Of a DNA stretch of 64,000 bases, positions 27,701 to 41,089 are shown piece after piece. Source of the DNA: Panagrolaimus kolymaensis (Eukaryota; Nematoda; Chromadorea; Rhabditida; Panagrolaimidae); contig JAJQJQ010000005.1 in NCBI GenBank assembly GCA_028622995.1, positions 124,001 to 188,000 of the forward strand, written 5' to 3'. Position numbers and translations under genes: made by a program. How positions within the stretch are numbered: the stretch's first letter is position 1; the number at the start of each line of letters is the position of its first letter. The notes under the pieces were generated by a model. That model searched no databases. It worked only from the letters and a program-made list of their open reading frames with translations, and had not been told where the DNA came from.

Positions 27701-30700
27701 AGGAAGTTCGAGATTATCATTGGTAATTTAATTCTGCCTCTATTAAAAATTATTACAAATAAATGTAAGAAACTTTTGATTCAAACTTTTTGAAAGAGCG
27801 AACTTCCATTATTTTTTTTATTGATGCCTTGAAGCATAAAAAAAGGAAGTTCGAGATTATCATTGGTAATTTAATTCTGCCTCTATTAAAAATTATTACA
27901 AATAAATGTAAGAAACTTTTGGTTCAAACTTTTTGAAAGAGCGAACTTCCATTATTTTTTTTATTGATGCCTTGAAGCATAAAAAAAGGAAGTTCGAGAT
28001 TATCATTGGTAATTTAATTCTGCATCTATTAAAAATTATTACAAATAAATGTAAGAAACTTTTGGTTCAAACTTTTTGAAAGAGCGAACTTCCATTATTT
28101 TTTTTATTGATGCCTTGAAGCATAAAAAAAGGAAGTTCGAGATTATCATTGGTAATTTAATTCTGCATCTATTAAAAATTATTACAAATAAATGTAAGAA
28201 ACTTTTGGTTCAAACTTTTTGAAAGAGCGAACTTCCATTATTTTTTTTATTGATGCCTTGAAGCATAAAAAAAGGAAGTTCGAGATTATCATTGGTAATT
28301 TAATTCTGCCTCTATTAAAAATTATTACAAATAAATGTAAGAAACTTTTGATTCAAACTTTTTGAAAGAGCGAACTTCCATTATTTTTTTTATTGATGCC
28401 TTGAAGCATAAAAAAAGGAAGTTCGAGATTATCATTGGTAATTTAATTCTGCCTCTATTAAAAATTATTACAAATAAATGTAAGAAACTTTTGGTTCAAA
28501 CTTTTTGAAAGAGCGAACTTCCATTATTTTTTTTATTGATGCCTTGAAGCATAAAAAAAGGAAGTTCGAGATTATCATTGGTAATTTAATTCTGCATCTA
28601 TTAAAAATTATTACAAATAAATGTAAGAAACTTTTGGTTCAAACTTTTTGAAAGAGCGAACTTCCATTATTTTTTTTATTGATGCCTTGAAGCATAAAAA
28701 AAGGAAGTTCGAGATTATCATTGGTAATTTAATTCTGCATCTATTAAAAATTATTACAAATAAATGTAAGAAACTTTTGGTTCAAACTTTTTGAAAGAGC
28801 GAACTTCCATTATTTTTTTTATTGATGCCTTGAAGCATAAAAAAAGGAAGTTCGAGATTATCATTGGTAATTTAATTCTGCATCTATTAAAAATTATTAC
28901 AAATAAATGTAAGAAACTTTTGGTTCAAACTTTTTGAAAGAGCGAAATTCCATTATTTTTTTTATTGATGCCTTGAAGCATAAAAAAAGGAAGTTCGAGA
29001 TTATCATTGGCAATTTAATTCTGCATCTATTAAAAATTATTACAAATAAATGTAAGAAACTTTTGGTTCAAACTTTTTGAAAGAGCGAACTTCCATTATT
29101 TTTTTTATTGATGCCTTGAAGCATAAAAAAAGGAAGTTCGAGATTATCATTGGTAATTTAATTCTGCCTCTATTAAAAATTATTACAAATAAATGTAAGA
29201 AACTTTTGGTTCAAAACTTTCCAAAAATTCGGCTGATAGCGATTACCATACTTTTTTTATTGATGCCTTGAAGCATAAAAAAAGGAAGTTCGAGATTATC
29301 ATTGGTAATTTAATTCTGCCTCTATTAAAAATTATTACAAATAAATGTAAGAAACTTTTGGTTCAAACTTTTTGAAAGAGCGAACTTCCATTATTTTTTT
29401 TATTGATGCCTTGAAGCATAAAAAAAGGAAGTTCGAGATTATCATTGGTAATTTAATTCTGCCTCTATTAAAAATTATTACAAATAAATGTAAGAAACTT
29501 TTGGTTCAAAACTTTCCAAAAATTCGGCTGATAGCGATTACCATACTTTTTTTATTGATGCCTTGAAGCATAAAAAAAGGAAGTTCGAGATTATCATTGG
29601 TAATTTAATTCTGCCTCTATTAAAAATTATTACAAATAAATGTAAGAAACTTTTGGTTCAAACTTTTTGAAAGAGCGAACTTCCATTATTTTTTTTATTG
29701 ATGCCTTGAAGCATAAAAAAAGGAAGTTCGAGATTATCATTGGTAATTTAATTCTGCCTCTATTAAAAATTATTACAAATAAATGTAAGAAACTTTTGGT
29801 TCAAACTTTTTGAAAGAGCGAACTTCCATTATTTTTTTTATTGATGCCTTGAAGCATAAAAAAAGGAAGTTCGAGATTATCATTGGTAATTTAATTCTGC
29901 ATCTATTAAAAATTATTACAAATAAATGTAAGAAACTTTTGGTTCAAACTTTTTGAAAGAGCGAACTTCCATTATTTTTTTTATTGATGCCTTGAAGCAT
30001 AAAAAAAGGAAGTTCGAGATTATCATTGGTAATTTAATTCTGCCTCTATTAAAAATTATTACAAATAAATGTAAGAAACTTTTGATTCAAACTTTTTGAA
30101 AGAGCGAACTTCCATTATTTTTTTTATTGATGCCTTGAAGCATAAAAAAAGGAAGTTCGAGATTATCATTGGTAATTTAATTCTGCCTCTATTAAAAATT
30201 ATTACAAATAAATGTAAGAAACTTTTGATTCAAACTTTTTGAAAGAGCGAACTTCCATTATTTTTTTTATTGATGCCTTGAAGCATAAAAAAAGGAAGTT
30301 CGAGATTATCATTGGTAATTTAATTCTGCCTCTATTAAAAATTATTACAAATAAATGTAAGAAACTTTTGATTCAAAACTTTCCAAAAATTCGGCTGATA
30401 GCGATTACCATACTTTTTTTATTGATGCCTTGAAGCATAAAAAAAGGAAGTTCGAGATTATCATTGGTAATTTAATTCTGCCTCTATTAAAAATTATTAC
30501 AAATAAATGTAAGAAACTTTTGGTTCAAAACTTTCCAAAAATTCGGCTGATAGCGATTACCATACTTTTTTTATTGATGCCTTGAAGCATAAAAAAAGGA
30601 AGTTCGAGATTATCATTGGTAATTTAATTCTGCCTCTATTAAAAATTATTACAAATAAATGTAAGAAACTTTTGGTTCAAACTTTTTGAAAGAGCGAACT

Positions 30701-33700
30701 TCCATTATTTTTTTTATTGATGCCTTGAAGCATAAAAAAAGGAAGTTCGAGATTATCATTGGTAATTTAATTCTGCCTCTATTAAAAATTATTACAAATA
30801 AATGTAAGAAACTTTTGATTCAAACTTTTTGAAAGAGCGAACTTCCATTATTTTTTTTATTGATGCCTTGAAGCATAAAAAAAGGAAGTTCGAGATTATC
30901 ATTGGTAATTTAATTCTGCCTCTATTAAAAATTATTACAAATAAATGTAAGAAACTTTTGATTCAAAACTTTCCAAAAATTCGGCTGATAGCGATTACCA
31001 TACTTTTTTTATTGATGCCTTGAAGCATAAAAAAAGGAAGTTCGAGATTATCATTGGTAATTTAATTCTGCCTCTATTAAAAATTATTACAAATAAATGT
31101 AAGAAACTTTTGGTTCAAAACTTTCCAAAAATTCGGCTGATAGCGATTACCATACTTTTTTTATTGATGCCTTGAAGCATAAAAAAAGGAAGTTCGAGAT
31201 TATCATTGGTAATTTAATTCTGCCTCTATTAAAAATTATTACAAATAAATGTAAGAAACTTTTGGTTCAAAACTTTCCAAAAATTCGGCTGATAGCGATT
31301 ACCATACTTTTTTTATTGATGCCTTGAAGCATAAAAAAAGGAAGTTCGAGATTATCATTGGTAATTTAATTCTGCCTCTATTAAAAATTATTACAAATAA
31401 ATGTAAGAAACTTTTGATTCAAACTTTTTGAAAGAGCGAACTTCCATTATTTTTTTTATTGATGCCTTGAAGCATAAAAAAAGGAAGTTCGAGATTATCA
31501 TTGGTAATTTAATTCTGCATCTATTAAAAATTATTACAAATAAATGTAAGAAACTTTTGGTTCAAACTTTTTGAAAGAGCGAACTTCCATTATTTTTTTT
31601 ATTGATGCCTTGAAGCATAAAAAAAGGAAGTTCGAGATTATCATTGGTAATTTAATTCTGCCTCTATTAAAAATTATTACAAATAAATGTAAGAAACTTT
31701 TGGTTCAAAACTTTCCAAAAATTCGGCTGATAGCGATTACCATACTTTTTTTATTGATGCCTTGAAGCATAAAAAAAGGAAGTTCGAGATTATCATTGGT
31801 AATTTAATTCTGCCTCTATTAAAAATTATTACAAATAAATGTAAGAAACTTTTGGTTCAAACTTTTTGAAAGAGCGAACTTCCATTATTTTTTTTATTGA
31901 TGCCTTGAAGCATAAAAAAAGGAAGTTCGAGATTATCATTGGTAATTTAATTCTGCCTCTATTAAAAATTATTACAAATAAATGTAAGAAACTTTTGATT
32001 CAAACTTTTTGAAAGAGCGAACTTCCATTATTTTTTTTATTGATGCCTTGAAGCATAAAAAAAGGAAGTTCGAGATTATCATTGGTAATTTAATTCTGCA
32101 TCTATTAAAAATTATTACAAATAAATGTAAGAAACTTTTGGTTCAAACTTTTTGAAAGAGCGAACTTCCATTATTTTTTTTATTGATGCCTTGAAGCATA
32201 AAAAAAGGAAGTTCGAGATTATCATTGGTAATTTAATTCTGCATCTATTAAAAATTATTACAAATAAATGTAAGAAACTTTTGGTTCAAACTTTTTGAAA
32301 GAGCGAACTTCCATTATTTTTTTTATTGATGCCTTGAAGCATAAAAAAAGGAAGTTCGAGATTATCATTGGTAATTTAATTCTGCCTCTATTAAAAATTA
32401 TTACAAATAAATGTAAGAAACTTTTGGTTCAAACTTTTTGAAAGAGCGAACTTCCATTATTTTTTTTATTGATGCCTTGAAGCATAAAAAAAGGAAGTTC
32501 GAGATTATCATTGGTAATTTAATTCTGCATCTATTAAAAATTATTACAAATAAATGTAAGAAACTTTTGGTTCAAACTTTTTGAAAGAGCGAACTTCCAT
32601 TATTTTTTTTATTGATGCCTTGAAGCATAAAAAAAGGAAGTTCGAGATTATCATTGGTAATTTAATTCTGCATCTATTAAAAATTATTACAAATAAATGT
32701 AAGAAACTTTTGGTTCAAACTTTTTGAAAGAGCGAACTTCCATTATTTTTTTTATTGATGCCTTGAAGCATAAAAAAAGGAAGTTCGAGATTATCATTGG
32801 TAATTTAATTCTGCATCTATTAAAAATTATTACAAATAAATGTAAGAAACTTTTGGTTCAAACTTTTTGAAAGAGCGAACTTCCATTATTTTTTTTATTG
32901 ATGCCTTGAAGCATAAAAAAAGGAAGTTCGAGATTATCATTGGTAATTTAATTCTGCATCTATTAAAAATTATTACAAATAAATGTAAGAAACTTTTGGT
33001 TCAAACTTTTTGAAAGAGCGAACTTCCATTATTTTTTTTATTGATGCCTTGAAGCATAAAAAAAGGAAGTTCGAGATTATCATTGGTAATTTAATTCTGC
33101 CTCTATTAAAAATTATTACAAATAAATGTAAGAAACTTTTGGTTCAAAACTTTCCAAAAATTCGGCTGATAGCGATTACCATACTTTTTTTATTGATGCC
33201 TTGAAGCATAAAAAAAGGAAGTTCGAGATTATCATTGGTAATTTAATTCTGCCTCTATTAAAAATTATTACAAATAAATGTAAGAAACTTTTGGTTCAAA
33301 ACTTTCCAAAAATTCGGCTGATAGCGATTACCATACTTTTTTTATTGATGCCTTGAAGCATAAAAAAAGGAAGTTCGAGATTATCATTGGTAATTTAATT
33401 CTGCCTCTATTAAAAATTATTACAAATAAATGTAAGAAACTTTTGATTCAAAACTTTCCAAAAATTCGGCTGATAGCGATTACCATACTTTTTTTATTGA
33501 TGCCTTGAAGCATAAAAAAAGGAAGTTCGAGATTATCATTGGTAATTTAATTCTGCCTCTATTAAAAATTATTACAAATAAATGTAAGAAACTTTTGGTT
33601 CAAAACTTTCCAAAAATTCGGCTGATAGCGATTACCATACTTTTTTTATTGATGCCTTGAAGCATAAAAAAAGGAAGTTCGAGATTATCATTGGTAATTT

Positions 33701-36700
33701 AATTCTGCCTCTATTAAAAATTATTACAAATAAATGTAAGAAACTTTTGGTTCAAACTTTTTGAAAGAGCGAACTTCCATTATTTTTTTTATTGATGCCT
33801 TGAAGCATAAAAAAAGGAAGTTCGAGATTATCATTGGTAATTTAATTCTGCCTCTATTAAAAATTATTACAAATAAATGTAAGAAACTTTTGGTTCAAAC
33901 TTTTTGAAAGAGCGAACTTCCATTATTTTTTTTATTGATGCCTTGAAGCATAAAAAAAGGAAGTTCGAGATTATCATTGGTAATTTAATTCTGCATCTAT
34001 TAAAAATTATTACAAATAAATGTAAGAAACTTTTGGTTCAAACTTTTTGAAAGAGCGAACTTCCATTATTTTTTTTATTGATGCCTTGAAGCATAAAAAA
34101 AGGAAGTTCGAGATTATCATTGGTAATTTAATTCTGCCTCTATTAAAAATTATTACAAATAAATGTAAGAAACTTTTGGTTCAAAACTTTCCAAAAATTC
34201 GGCTGATAGCGATTACCATACTTTTTTTATTGATGCCTTGAAGCATAAAAAAAGGAAGTTCGAGATTATCATTGGTAATTTAATTCTGCCTCTATTAAAA
34301 ATTATTACAAATAAATGTAAGAAACTTTTGGTTCAAACTTTTTGAAAGAGCGAACTTCCATTATTTTTTTTATTGATGCCTTGAAGCATAAAAAAAGGAA
34401 GTTCGAGATTATCATTGGTAATTTAATTCTGCCTCTATTAAAAATTATTACAAATAAATGTAAGAAACTTTTGATTCAAACTTTTTGAAAGAGCGAACTT
34501 CCATTATTTTTTTTATTGATGCCTTGAAGCATAAAAAAAGGAAGTTCGAGATTATCATTGGTAATTTAATTCTGCCTCTATTAAAAATTATTACAAATAA
34601 ATGTAAGAAACTTTTGATTCAAAACTTTCCAAAAATTCGGCTGATAGCGATTACCATACTTTTTTTATTGATGCCTTGAAGCATAAAAAAAGGAAGTTCG
34701 AGATTATCATTGGTAATTTAATTCTGCCTCTATTAAAAATTATTACAAATAAATGTAAGAAACTTTTGGTTCAAAACTTTCCAAAAATTCGGCTGATAGC
34801 GATTACCATACTTTTTTTATTGATGCCTTGAAGCATAAAAAAAGGAAGTTCGAGATTATCATTGGTAATTTAATTCTGCCTCTATTAAAAATTATTACAA
34901 ATAAATGTAAGAAACTTTTGGTTCAAAACTTTCCAAAAATTCGGCTGATAGCGATTACCATACTTTTTTTATTGATGCCTTGAAGCATAAAAAAAGGAAG
35001 TTCGAGATTATCATTGGTAATTTAATTCTGCCTCTATTAAAAATTATTACAAATAAATGTAAGAAACTTTTGATTCAAACTTTTTGAAAGAGCGAACTTC
35101 CATTATTTTTTTTATTGATGCCTTGAAGCATAAAAAAAGGAAGTTCGAGATTATCATTGGTAATTTAATTCTGCATCTATTAAAAATTATTACAAATAAA
35201 TGTAAGAAACTTTTGGTTCAAACTTTTTGAAAGAGCGAACTTCCATTATTTTTTTTATTGATGCCTTGAAGCATAAAAAAAGGAAGTTCGAGATTATCAT
35301 TGGTAATTTAATTCTGCCTCTATTAAAAATTATTACAAATAAATGTAAGAAACTTTTGGTTCAAACTTTTTGAAAGAGCGAACTTCCATTATTTTTTTTA
35401 TTGATGCCTTGAAGCATAAAAAAAGGAAGTTCGAGATTATCATTGGTAATTTAATTCTGCCTCTATTAAAAATTATTACAAATAAATGTAAGAAACTTTT
35501 GGTTCAAACTTTTTGAAAGAGCGAACTTCCATTATTTTTTTTATTGATGCCTTGAAGCATAAAAAAAGGAAGTTCGAGATTATCATTGGTAATTTAATTC
35601 TGCCTCTATTAAAAATTATTACAAATAAATGTAAGAAACTTTTGGTTCAAAACTTTCCAAAAATTCGGCTGATAGCGATTACCATACTTTTTTTATTGAT
35701 GCCTTGAAGCATAAAAAAAGGAAGTTCGAGATTATCATTGGTAATTTAATTCTGCCTCTATTAAAAATTATTACAAATAAATGTAAGAAACTTTTGATTC
35801 AAACTTTTTGAAAGAGCGAACTTCCATTATTTTTTTTATTGATGCCTTGAAGCATAAAAAAAGGAAGTTCGAGATTATCATTGGTAATTTAATTCTGCAT
35901 CTATTAAAAATTATTACAAATAAATGTAAGAAACTTTTGGTTCAAACTTTTTGAAAGAGCGAACTTCCATTATTTTTTTTATTGATGCCTTGAAGCATAA
36001 AAAAAGGAAGTTCGAGATTATCATTGGTAATTTAATTCTGCCTCTATTAAAAATTATTACAAATAAATGTAAGAAACTTTTGGTTCAAACTTTTTGAAAG
36101 AGCGAACTTCCATTATTTTTTTTATTGATGCCTTGAAGCATAAAAAAAGGAAGTTCGAGATTATCATTGGTAATTTAATTCTGCCTCTATTAAAAATTAT
36201 TACAAATAAATGTAAGAAACTTTTGGTTCAAACTTTTTGAAAGAGCGAACTTCCATTATTTTTTTTATTGATGCCTTGAAGCATAAAAAAAGGAAGTTCG
36301 AGATTATCATTGGTAATTTAATTCTGCCTCTATTAAAAATTATTACAAATAAATGTAAGAAACTTTTGATTCAAACTTTTTGAAAGAGCGAACTTCCATT
36401 ATTTTTTTTATTGATGCCTTGAAGCATAAAAAAAGGAAGTTCGAGATTATCATTGGTAATTTAATTCTGCCTCTATTAAAAATTATTACAAATAAATGTA
36501 AGAAACTTTTGGTTCAAAACTTTCCAAAAATTCGGCTGATAGCGATTACCATACTTTTTTTATTGATGCCTTGAAGCATAAAAAAAGGAAGTTCGAGATT
36601 ATCATTGGTAATTTAATTCTGCCTTTATTAAAAATTATTACAAATAAATGTAAGAAACTTTTGGTTCAAACTTTTTGAAAGAGCGAACTTCCATTATTTT

Positions 36701-38591
36701 TTTTATTGATGCCTTGAAGCATAAAAAAAGGAAGTTCGAGATTATCATTGGTAATTTAATTCTGCCTCTATTAAAAATTATTACAAATAAATGTAAGAAA
36801 CTTTTGGTTCAAACTTTTTGAAAGAGCGAACTTCCATTATTTTTTTTATTGATGCCTTGAAGCATAAAAAAAGGAAGTTCGAGATTATCATTGGTAATTT
36901 AATTCTGCATCTATTAAAAATTATTACAAATAAATGTAAGAAACTTTTGGTTCAAACTTTTTGAAAGAGCGAACTTCCATTATTTTTTTTATTGATGCCT
37001 TGAAGCATAAAAAAAGGAAGTTCGAGATTATCATTGGTAATTTAATTCTGCCTCTATTAAAAATTATTACAAATAAATGTAAGAAACTTTTGGTTCAAAA
37101 CTTTCCAAAAATTCGGCTGATAGCGATTACCATACTTTTTTTATTGATGCCTTGAAGCATAAAAAAAGGAAGTTCGAGATTATCATTGGTAATTTAATTC
37201 TGCCTCTATTAAAAATTATTACAAATAAATGTAAGAAACTTTTGGTTCAAACTTTTTGAAAGAGCGAACTTCCATTATTTTTTTTATTGATGCCTTGAAG
37301 CATAAAAAAAGGAAGTTCGAGATTATCATTGGTAATTTAATTCTGCCTCTATTAAAAATTATTACAAATAAATGTAAGAAACTTTTGATTCAAACTTTTT
37401 GAAAGAGCGAACTTCCATTATTTTTTTTATTGATGCCTTGAAGCATAAAAAAAGGAAGTTCGAGATTATCATTGGTAATTTAATTCTGCCTCTATTAAAA
37501 ATTATTACAAATAAATGTAAGAAACTTTTGGTTCAAACTTTTTGAAAGAGCGAACTTCCATTATTTTTTTTATTGATGCCTTGAAGCATAAAAAAAGGAA
37601 GTTCGAGATTATCATTGGTAATTTAATTCTGCCTCTATTAAAAATTATTACAAATAAATGTAAGAAACTTTTGGTTCAAACTTTTTGAAAGAGCGAACTT
37701 CCATTATTTTTTTTATTGATGCCTTGAAGCATAAAAAAAGGAAGTTCGAGATTATCATTGGTAATTTAATTCTGCATCTATTAAAAATTATTACAAATAA
37801 ATGTAAGAAACTTTTGGTTCAAACTTTTTGAAAGAGCGAACTTCCATTATTTTTTTTATTGATGCCTTGAAGCAAAAAAAAAGGAAGTTCGAGATTATCA
37901 TTGGTAATTTAATTCTGCATCTATTAAAAATTATTACAAATAAATGTAAGAAACTTTTGGTTCAAACTTTTTGAAAGAGCGAACTTCCATTATTTTTTTT
38001 ATTGATGCCTTGAAGCATAAAAAAAGGAAGTTCGAGATTATCATTGGTAATTTAATTCTGCCTCTATTAAAAATTATTACAAATAAATGTAAGAAACTTT
38101 TGATTCAAAACTTTCCAAAAATTCGGCTGATAGCGATTACCATACTTTTTTTATTGATGCCTTGAAGCATAAAAAAAGGAAGTTCGAGATTATCATTGGT
38201 AATTTAATTCTGCATCTATTAAAAATTATTACAAATAAATGTAAGAAACTTTTGGTTCAAACTTTTTGAAAGAGCGAACTTCCATTATTTTTTTTATTGA
38301 TGCCTTGAAGCATAAAAAAAGGAAGTTCGAGATTATCATTGGTAATTTAATTCTGCATCTATTAAAAATTATTACAAATAAATGTAAGAAACTTTTGGTT
38401 CAAACTTTTTGAAAGAGCGAACTTCCATTATTTTTTTTATTGATGCCTTGAAGCATAAAAAAAGGAAGTTCGAGATTATCATTGGTAATTTAATTCTGCC
38501 TCTATTAAAAATTATTACAAATAAATGTAAGAAACTTTTGGTTCAAAACTTTCCAAAAATTCGGCTTATAGCGATTACCATACTTTTTTTA

Positions 38592-38746
38592 TTGATGCCT
38601 TGAAGCATAAAAAAAGGAAGTTCGAGATTATCATTGGTAATTTAATTCTGCCTCTATTAAAAATTATTACAAATAAAAGTAATAAACTTTTGATTGAAAA
38701 CTTTCCAAAAATCAGAAAAAGAGCGAACTATAAATGTTTTTTTTAA
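38592..38746 (+). repeat. Diverged terminal unit of array 1
   Basis: The first ~85 bp matches the array, then changes accumulate (AAATAAAAGTAATAAACTTT, GATTGAAAAC). The tail reads CTTTCCAAAAATCAG, as in type B, and then AAAAAGAGCGAACTATAAAT, as in type A, before a T-run and unique sequence. It therefore combines features of both subtypes. Reduced homogenisation at array edges is well known, so this unit may preserve an older form from which A and B tails were derived; an A/B recombinant is the alternative. Confidence 0.75.
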
Positions 38747-39110
38747 ACCAATACCACGGAGTTTACAAAAAATTTTGGCTACCATTTCTCACATGGCAAG
38801 TGAATAAGTCTTTCGTTTTTTTTCATTAAACATTTTGTTATTACAGATTAACACTAAACAATTAAATGTTTACGTAAGATCACGAGAATTCAACGAAACT
38901 TTTAGAAAGTTTTAATTATTATTTTATAGATAGATTTACCTTAGCTTTTTACTCTTTCAAAGACTTTAATAAATTATCTTTTTATAATTTTTAATTTATT
39001 CAAATTTTCTCAAAATGATTAGCGGTTTTTTTCTTTTAAATCTTTTATTTTTTCTACCGTAACTCCATCGAAATTCTCCATCCAAAACATCATCAAATTT
39101 TTTATTCAAA
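38747..39110. other. AT-rich 5' flank of the FLYWCH-like gene
   Basis: Unique sequence between array 1 and the first codon of the plus-strand gene. I see no open frame of note. There are splice-like words (TTATTACAG near 38845 and a GTAAGATC donor near 38875), so a non-coding upstream exon or leader is possible. No clear TATA element stands out from the A/T background. Confidence 0.4.
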
Positions 39111-41071
39111 ATGACTTTTGGTACGCTTTAATTTAAAAAATTTTTTTGTTTAAATAATTTTTGTTACAGGACATGGTGTTACTGAAGAAATCACCAGAGG
39201 CAATGGCAAAAAGGGTTTTCGTTTAAATTATGACGGTTTCTTGTTTTACCACAAATGTGATCGTAAGAAAACTCTTACATGGATATGTCCATCGTAAGCT
39301 TTTAATTATTGTTGTGCATTTCTTTTTAAAATATAAATTTTAGTTGTTCAGCAACCATCAACACTGAATTAAAGGATTGGCATGCTATTAATGTTCATCT
39401 TGAAGTTCTGAAGTCTAATCCTCACAAGAAAACATGCAAAGCAATTCGAAATGCTGACGGCGGTGCAACAGTTCATGTTGTTACTCCGGATGATGCAACA
39501 AATGATATTGGTCGAAGTGATGGTGGTGATGACAATGGATATGATTTTGATGTTCAATCAAATCGAAGCTTCGTGGTTCAAATTTTGGATGATGTTGATT
39601 CAACTCAACTTGAAACAGACAAAACGCAAAGCAGCTTGGAAAAAGAAGGTGGAGTTGTTACAGCTCAAGAAACATCAGTAAGAAGCATGGATGCAGAAGG
39701 TTATGAAGGTGGAGTTGATTCAACTCAAGCTGAAACTGATAAAACTCAAAGCATGGATGCAGAAGGTGGAGTTGAAGCAACTCAAGAAGAAACTGATAAA
39801 ACACAGCCAATGGAAGGAACTGAAGGTGATGATGGTCGTGGATGGATGGATGCTGCTTCTTCGTTTGGTGATAACGAGCCCAAAAGAACCGATACAAATG
39901 TTGATGTGTCATCATTTGAACTTACGCCATCATCGTCATACATAACTGCTCCAATTATCACTCATTTGGATGCTGTAAATTATGTCAAAGAAGTTGAAAG
40001 AAAGCTATGGAACTTTTATGGGTTTCTATGTTGGTACATGGTGAATCGAAAGAAGTTCGTTTAAGCTGCGAAGAAAGTTAAATATTTTTTAAATTTTAGT
40101 CCAAATCAAAAGGTCGTGGATGAAACAATTCAAAGTTTAATGAAATTGGATGCATCGTGGTTGAATGGCATTGGAATGGGATTTGAAAAGAAACCATTGG
40201 ACCAAACTTATACAACAACTTGGATCGAACGTGCAAAAGAGTACTTCAAAGCTGAACATGGAATGAAAGGTATGTTATTTGAAAAAATAATAATATTAAA
40301 ATATTATAGATATCAATTTTCAGGATGACTTAAGCTCAACATCAATGAATGTTTCAATCGGTCCACTTGGAAATTCAGTCACAGTCTTGAAACTTGGCTT
40401 TATTCTCCTCTGGCAGATTCAAAACTATTCGCTTAACGAATCCATTAAAAAAATTGATATCGAACCCGAAAATGGAAGGAAGGAGCAATTTGATGGTGTC
40501 TGTAAAAGTTACTTGTAAAAAACAAAGACATTGACAAGACCACCGAGAAAGTAATTTACTTCAGTGCTGGCATGTCCGGTCCCAACATTTACTCTTTCTT
40601 AACATAACCCTTTAATTCTCCCCATTTCTAAACTAAAAATAAATTTAAAAAATCTTATTAAAATATACTTCTAATAAAACATAATTAATTTTAGAAGTGG
40701 TTGATAAAGTTAATGAATTGATTCAATCAATGCAAGATCTTCGTGGAATAATCGATGCTGCGAATAATCGAAGAAATGAATTGTTCTTTAAAATCAATGA
40801 AGGTCGAAAGCTTATAAGCGAACATGGGCACATCAAAGAAGATTTGTTAGAAGCTGAACAATATCTCGATAAATCAAAATACTTGTCACCCATTCAACCT
40901 GAACCTCCAACAACTCGTCCAACTTACAAACCATCGGACTTCATCGTCATCGAAGTGGAAGCTCTTGTAGTTGCAAATAGGTTGGAACACATCTCAAATT
41001 TCATTGAATGGGATCTTCTCAAACTTCGTCGATCTTTGGACCAAGCTATGCGTGCTGATTTTGAAATGTAA
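39111..41071 (+). CDS. FLYWCH-like zinc-finger protein, multi-exon
   Basis: Proposed exons: 39111-39120, 39170-39293, 39344-40033, 40100-40269, 40310-40495 and 40695-41071. All junctions are GT...AG and phases agree, giving 518 residues. The start is ATGACTTTTG, spliced to GACATGG to read MTFGHGVTEE. Residues 19-76 look like a FLYWCH-type zinc finger: GF, then L-x-Y-x-G-F (22-27), W41-x-C43-x2-C46, and a distal H72-x3-C76. FLYWCH domains bind DNA and occur in nematode transcription factors and in Mutator-like transposases; which applies here cannot be told. Residues 130-200 are an acidic TQ-rich repeat. The remainder is unrecognised, and the last 124 residues are charged and probably helical. 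Exon 5 could instead read through to TAA at 40516-40518, giving a 400-residue protein and making 40695-41071 a separate or alternative exon. Array 1 lies upstream and the CNOT3-like gene converges from the right. Confidence 0.6.
39597..39809 (+). repeat. In-frame repeat encoding a TQ-rich acidic linker
   Basis: Residues 130-200 of the FLYWCH-like protein contain three related copies of the pattern STQ/ATQ-x-E-T-D-K-TQ, giving six TQ dipeptides in 71 residues, with MDAEGG spacers. Copies two (from 39709) and three (from 39766) are almost identical in DNA over about 57 bp, so this is a recent coding minisatellite. Three or more SQ/TQ sites within 100 residues is the usual definition of an SQ/TQ cluster, a feature of many ATM/ATR kinase targets. 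Whether it is used that way here is unknown. Confidence 0.7.
40496..40694 (+). other. Unusually long candidate intron with coding-like content
   Basis: In the model above this is a 199-bp intron, three to five times longer than the others in the gene. Part of it (40506-40607) is open in a frame other than exon 5 and reads like protein (KNKDIDKTTEKVIYFS, then a short tail to TAA at 40605-40607). Exon 5 and this frame would join if one base were gained or lost near 40501-40508. Options are a frameshift in the genome or assembly, an alternative exon, or chance. Confidence 0.4.
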
Positions 41072-41089
41072 TTTTTCGTGAGAAAATTT

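Larger units (their letters stand above)
1..38746 (+). repeat. Satellite array 1, 143/152/153-bp tandem units
   Basis: Uninterrupted head-to-tail array that continues beyond the left edge of the window. Unit starts were measured from the recurring TTGATGCCTTGAAGC motif: spacing is 143 bp (type A), 152 bp (type B) or 153 bp (B', one extra T in the T-run before the motif). All units share a core that includes AAAAAAAGGAAGTTCG, AATTTAATTCTGCC and AAATAAATGTAAGAAAC, then split into an A tail (CTTTTTGAAAGAGCGAACTT) or a B tail (ACTTTCCAAAAATTCGGCTG). Adjacent copies differ by only a few point changes, so homogenisation is recent. Dividing the span by the mean unit length gives about 260 units. I see no credible gene within it; the repeated 64-, 86-, 99- and 150-residue open frames are the unit read in one frame and cut by TGA in every A tail. 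Role unknown; satellite heterochromatin is the simplest reading. Confidence 0.97.

Noticed and set aside
1..38746. CRISPR array
   Set aside because: Units of 143-153 bp repeat in full with no unique spacers, and the genes nearby are spliced eukaryotic genes.
39369..39945. Other-frame ORFs over exon 3 of the FLYWCH-like gene
   Set aside because: Shadows of the real frame; their sequences are artefacts of the TQ repeat.
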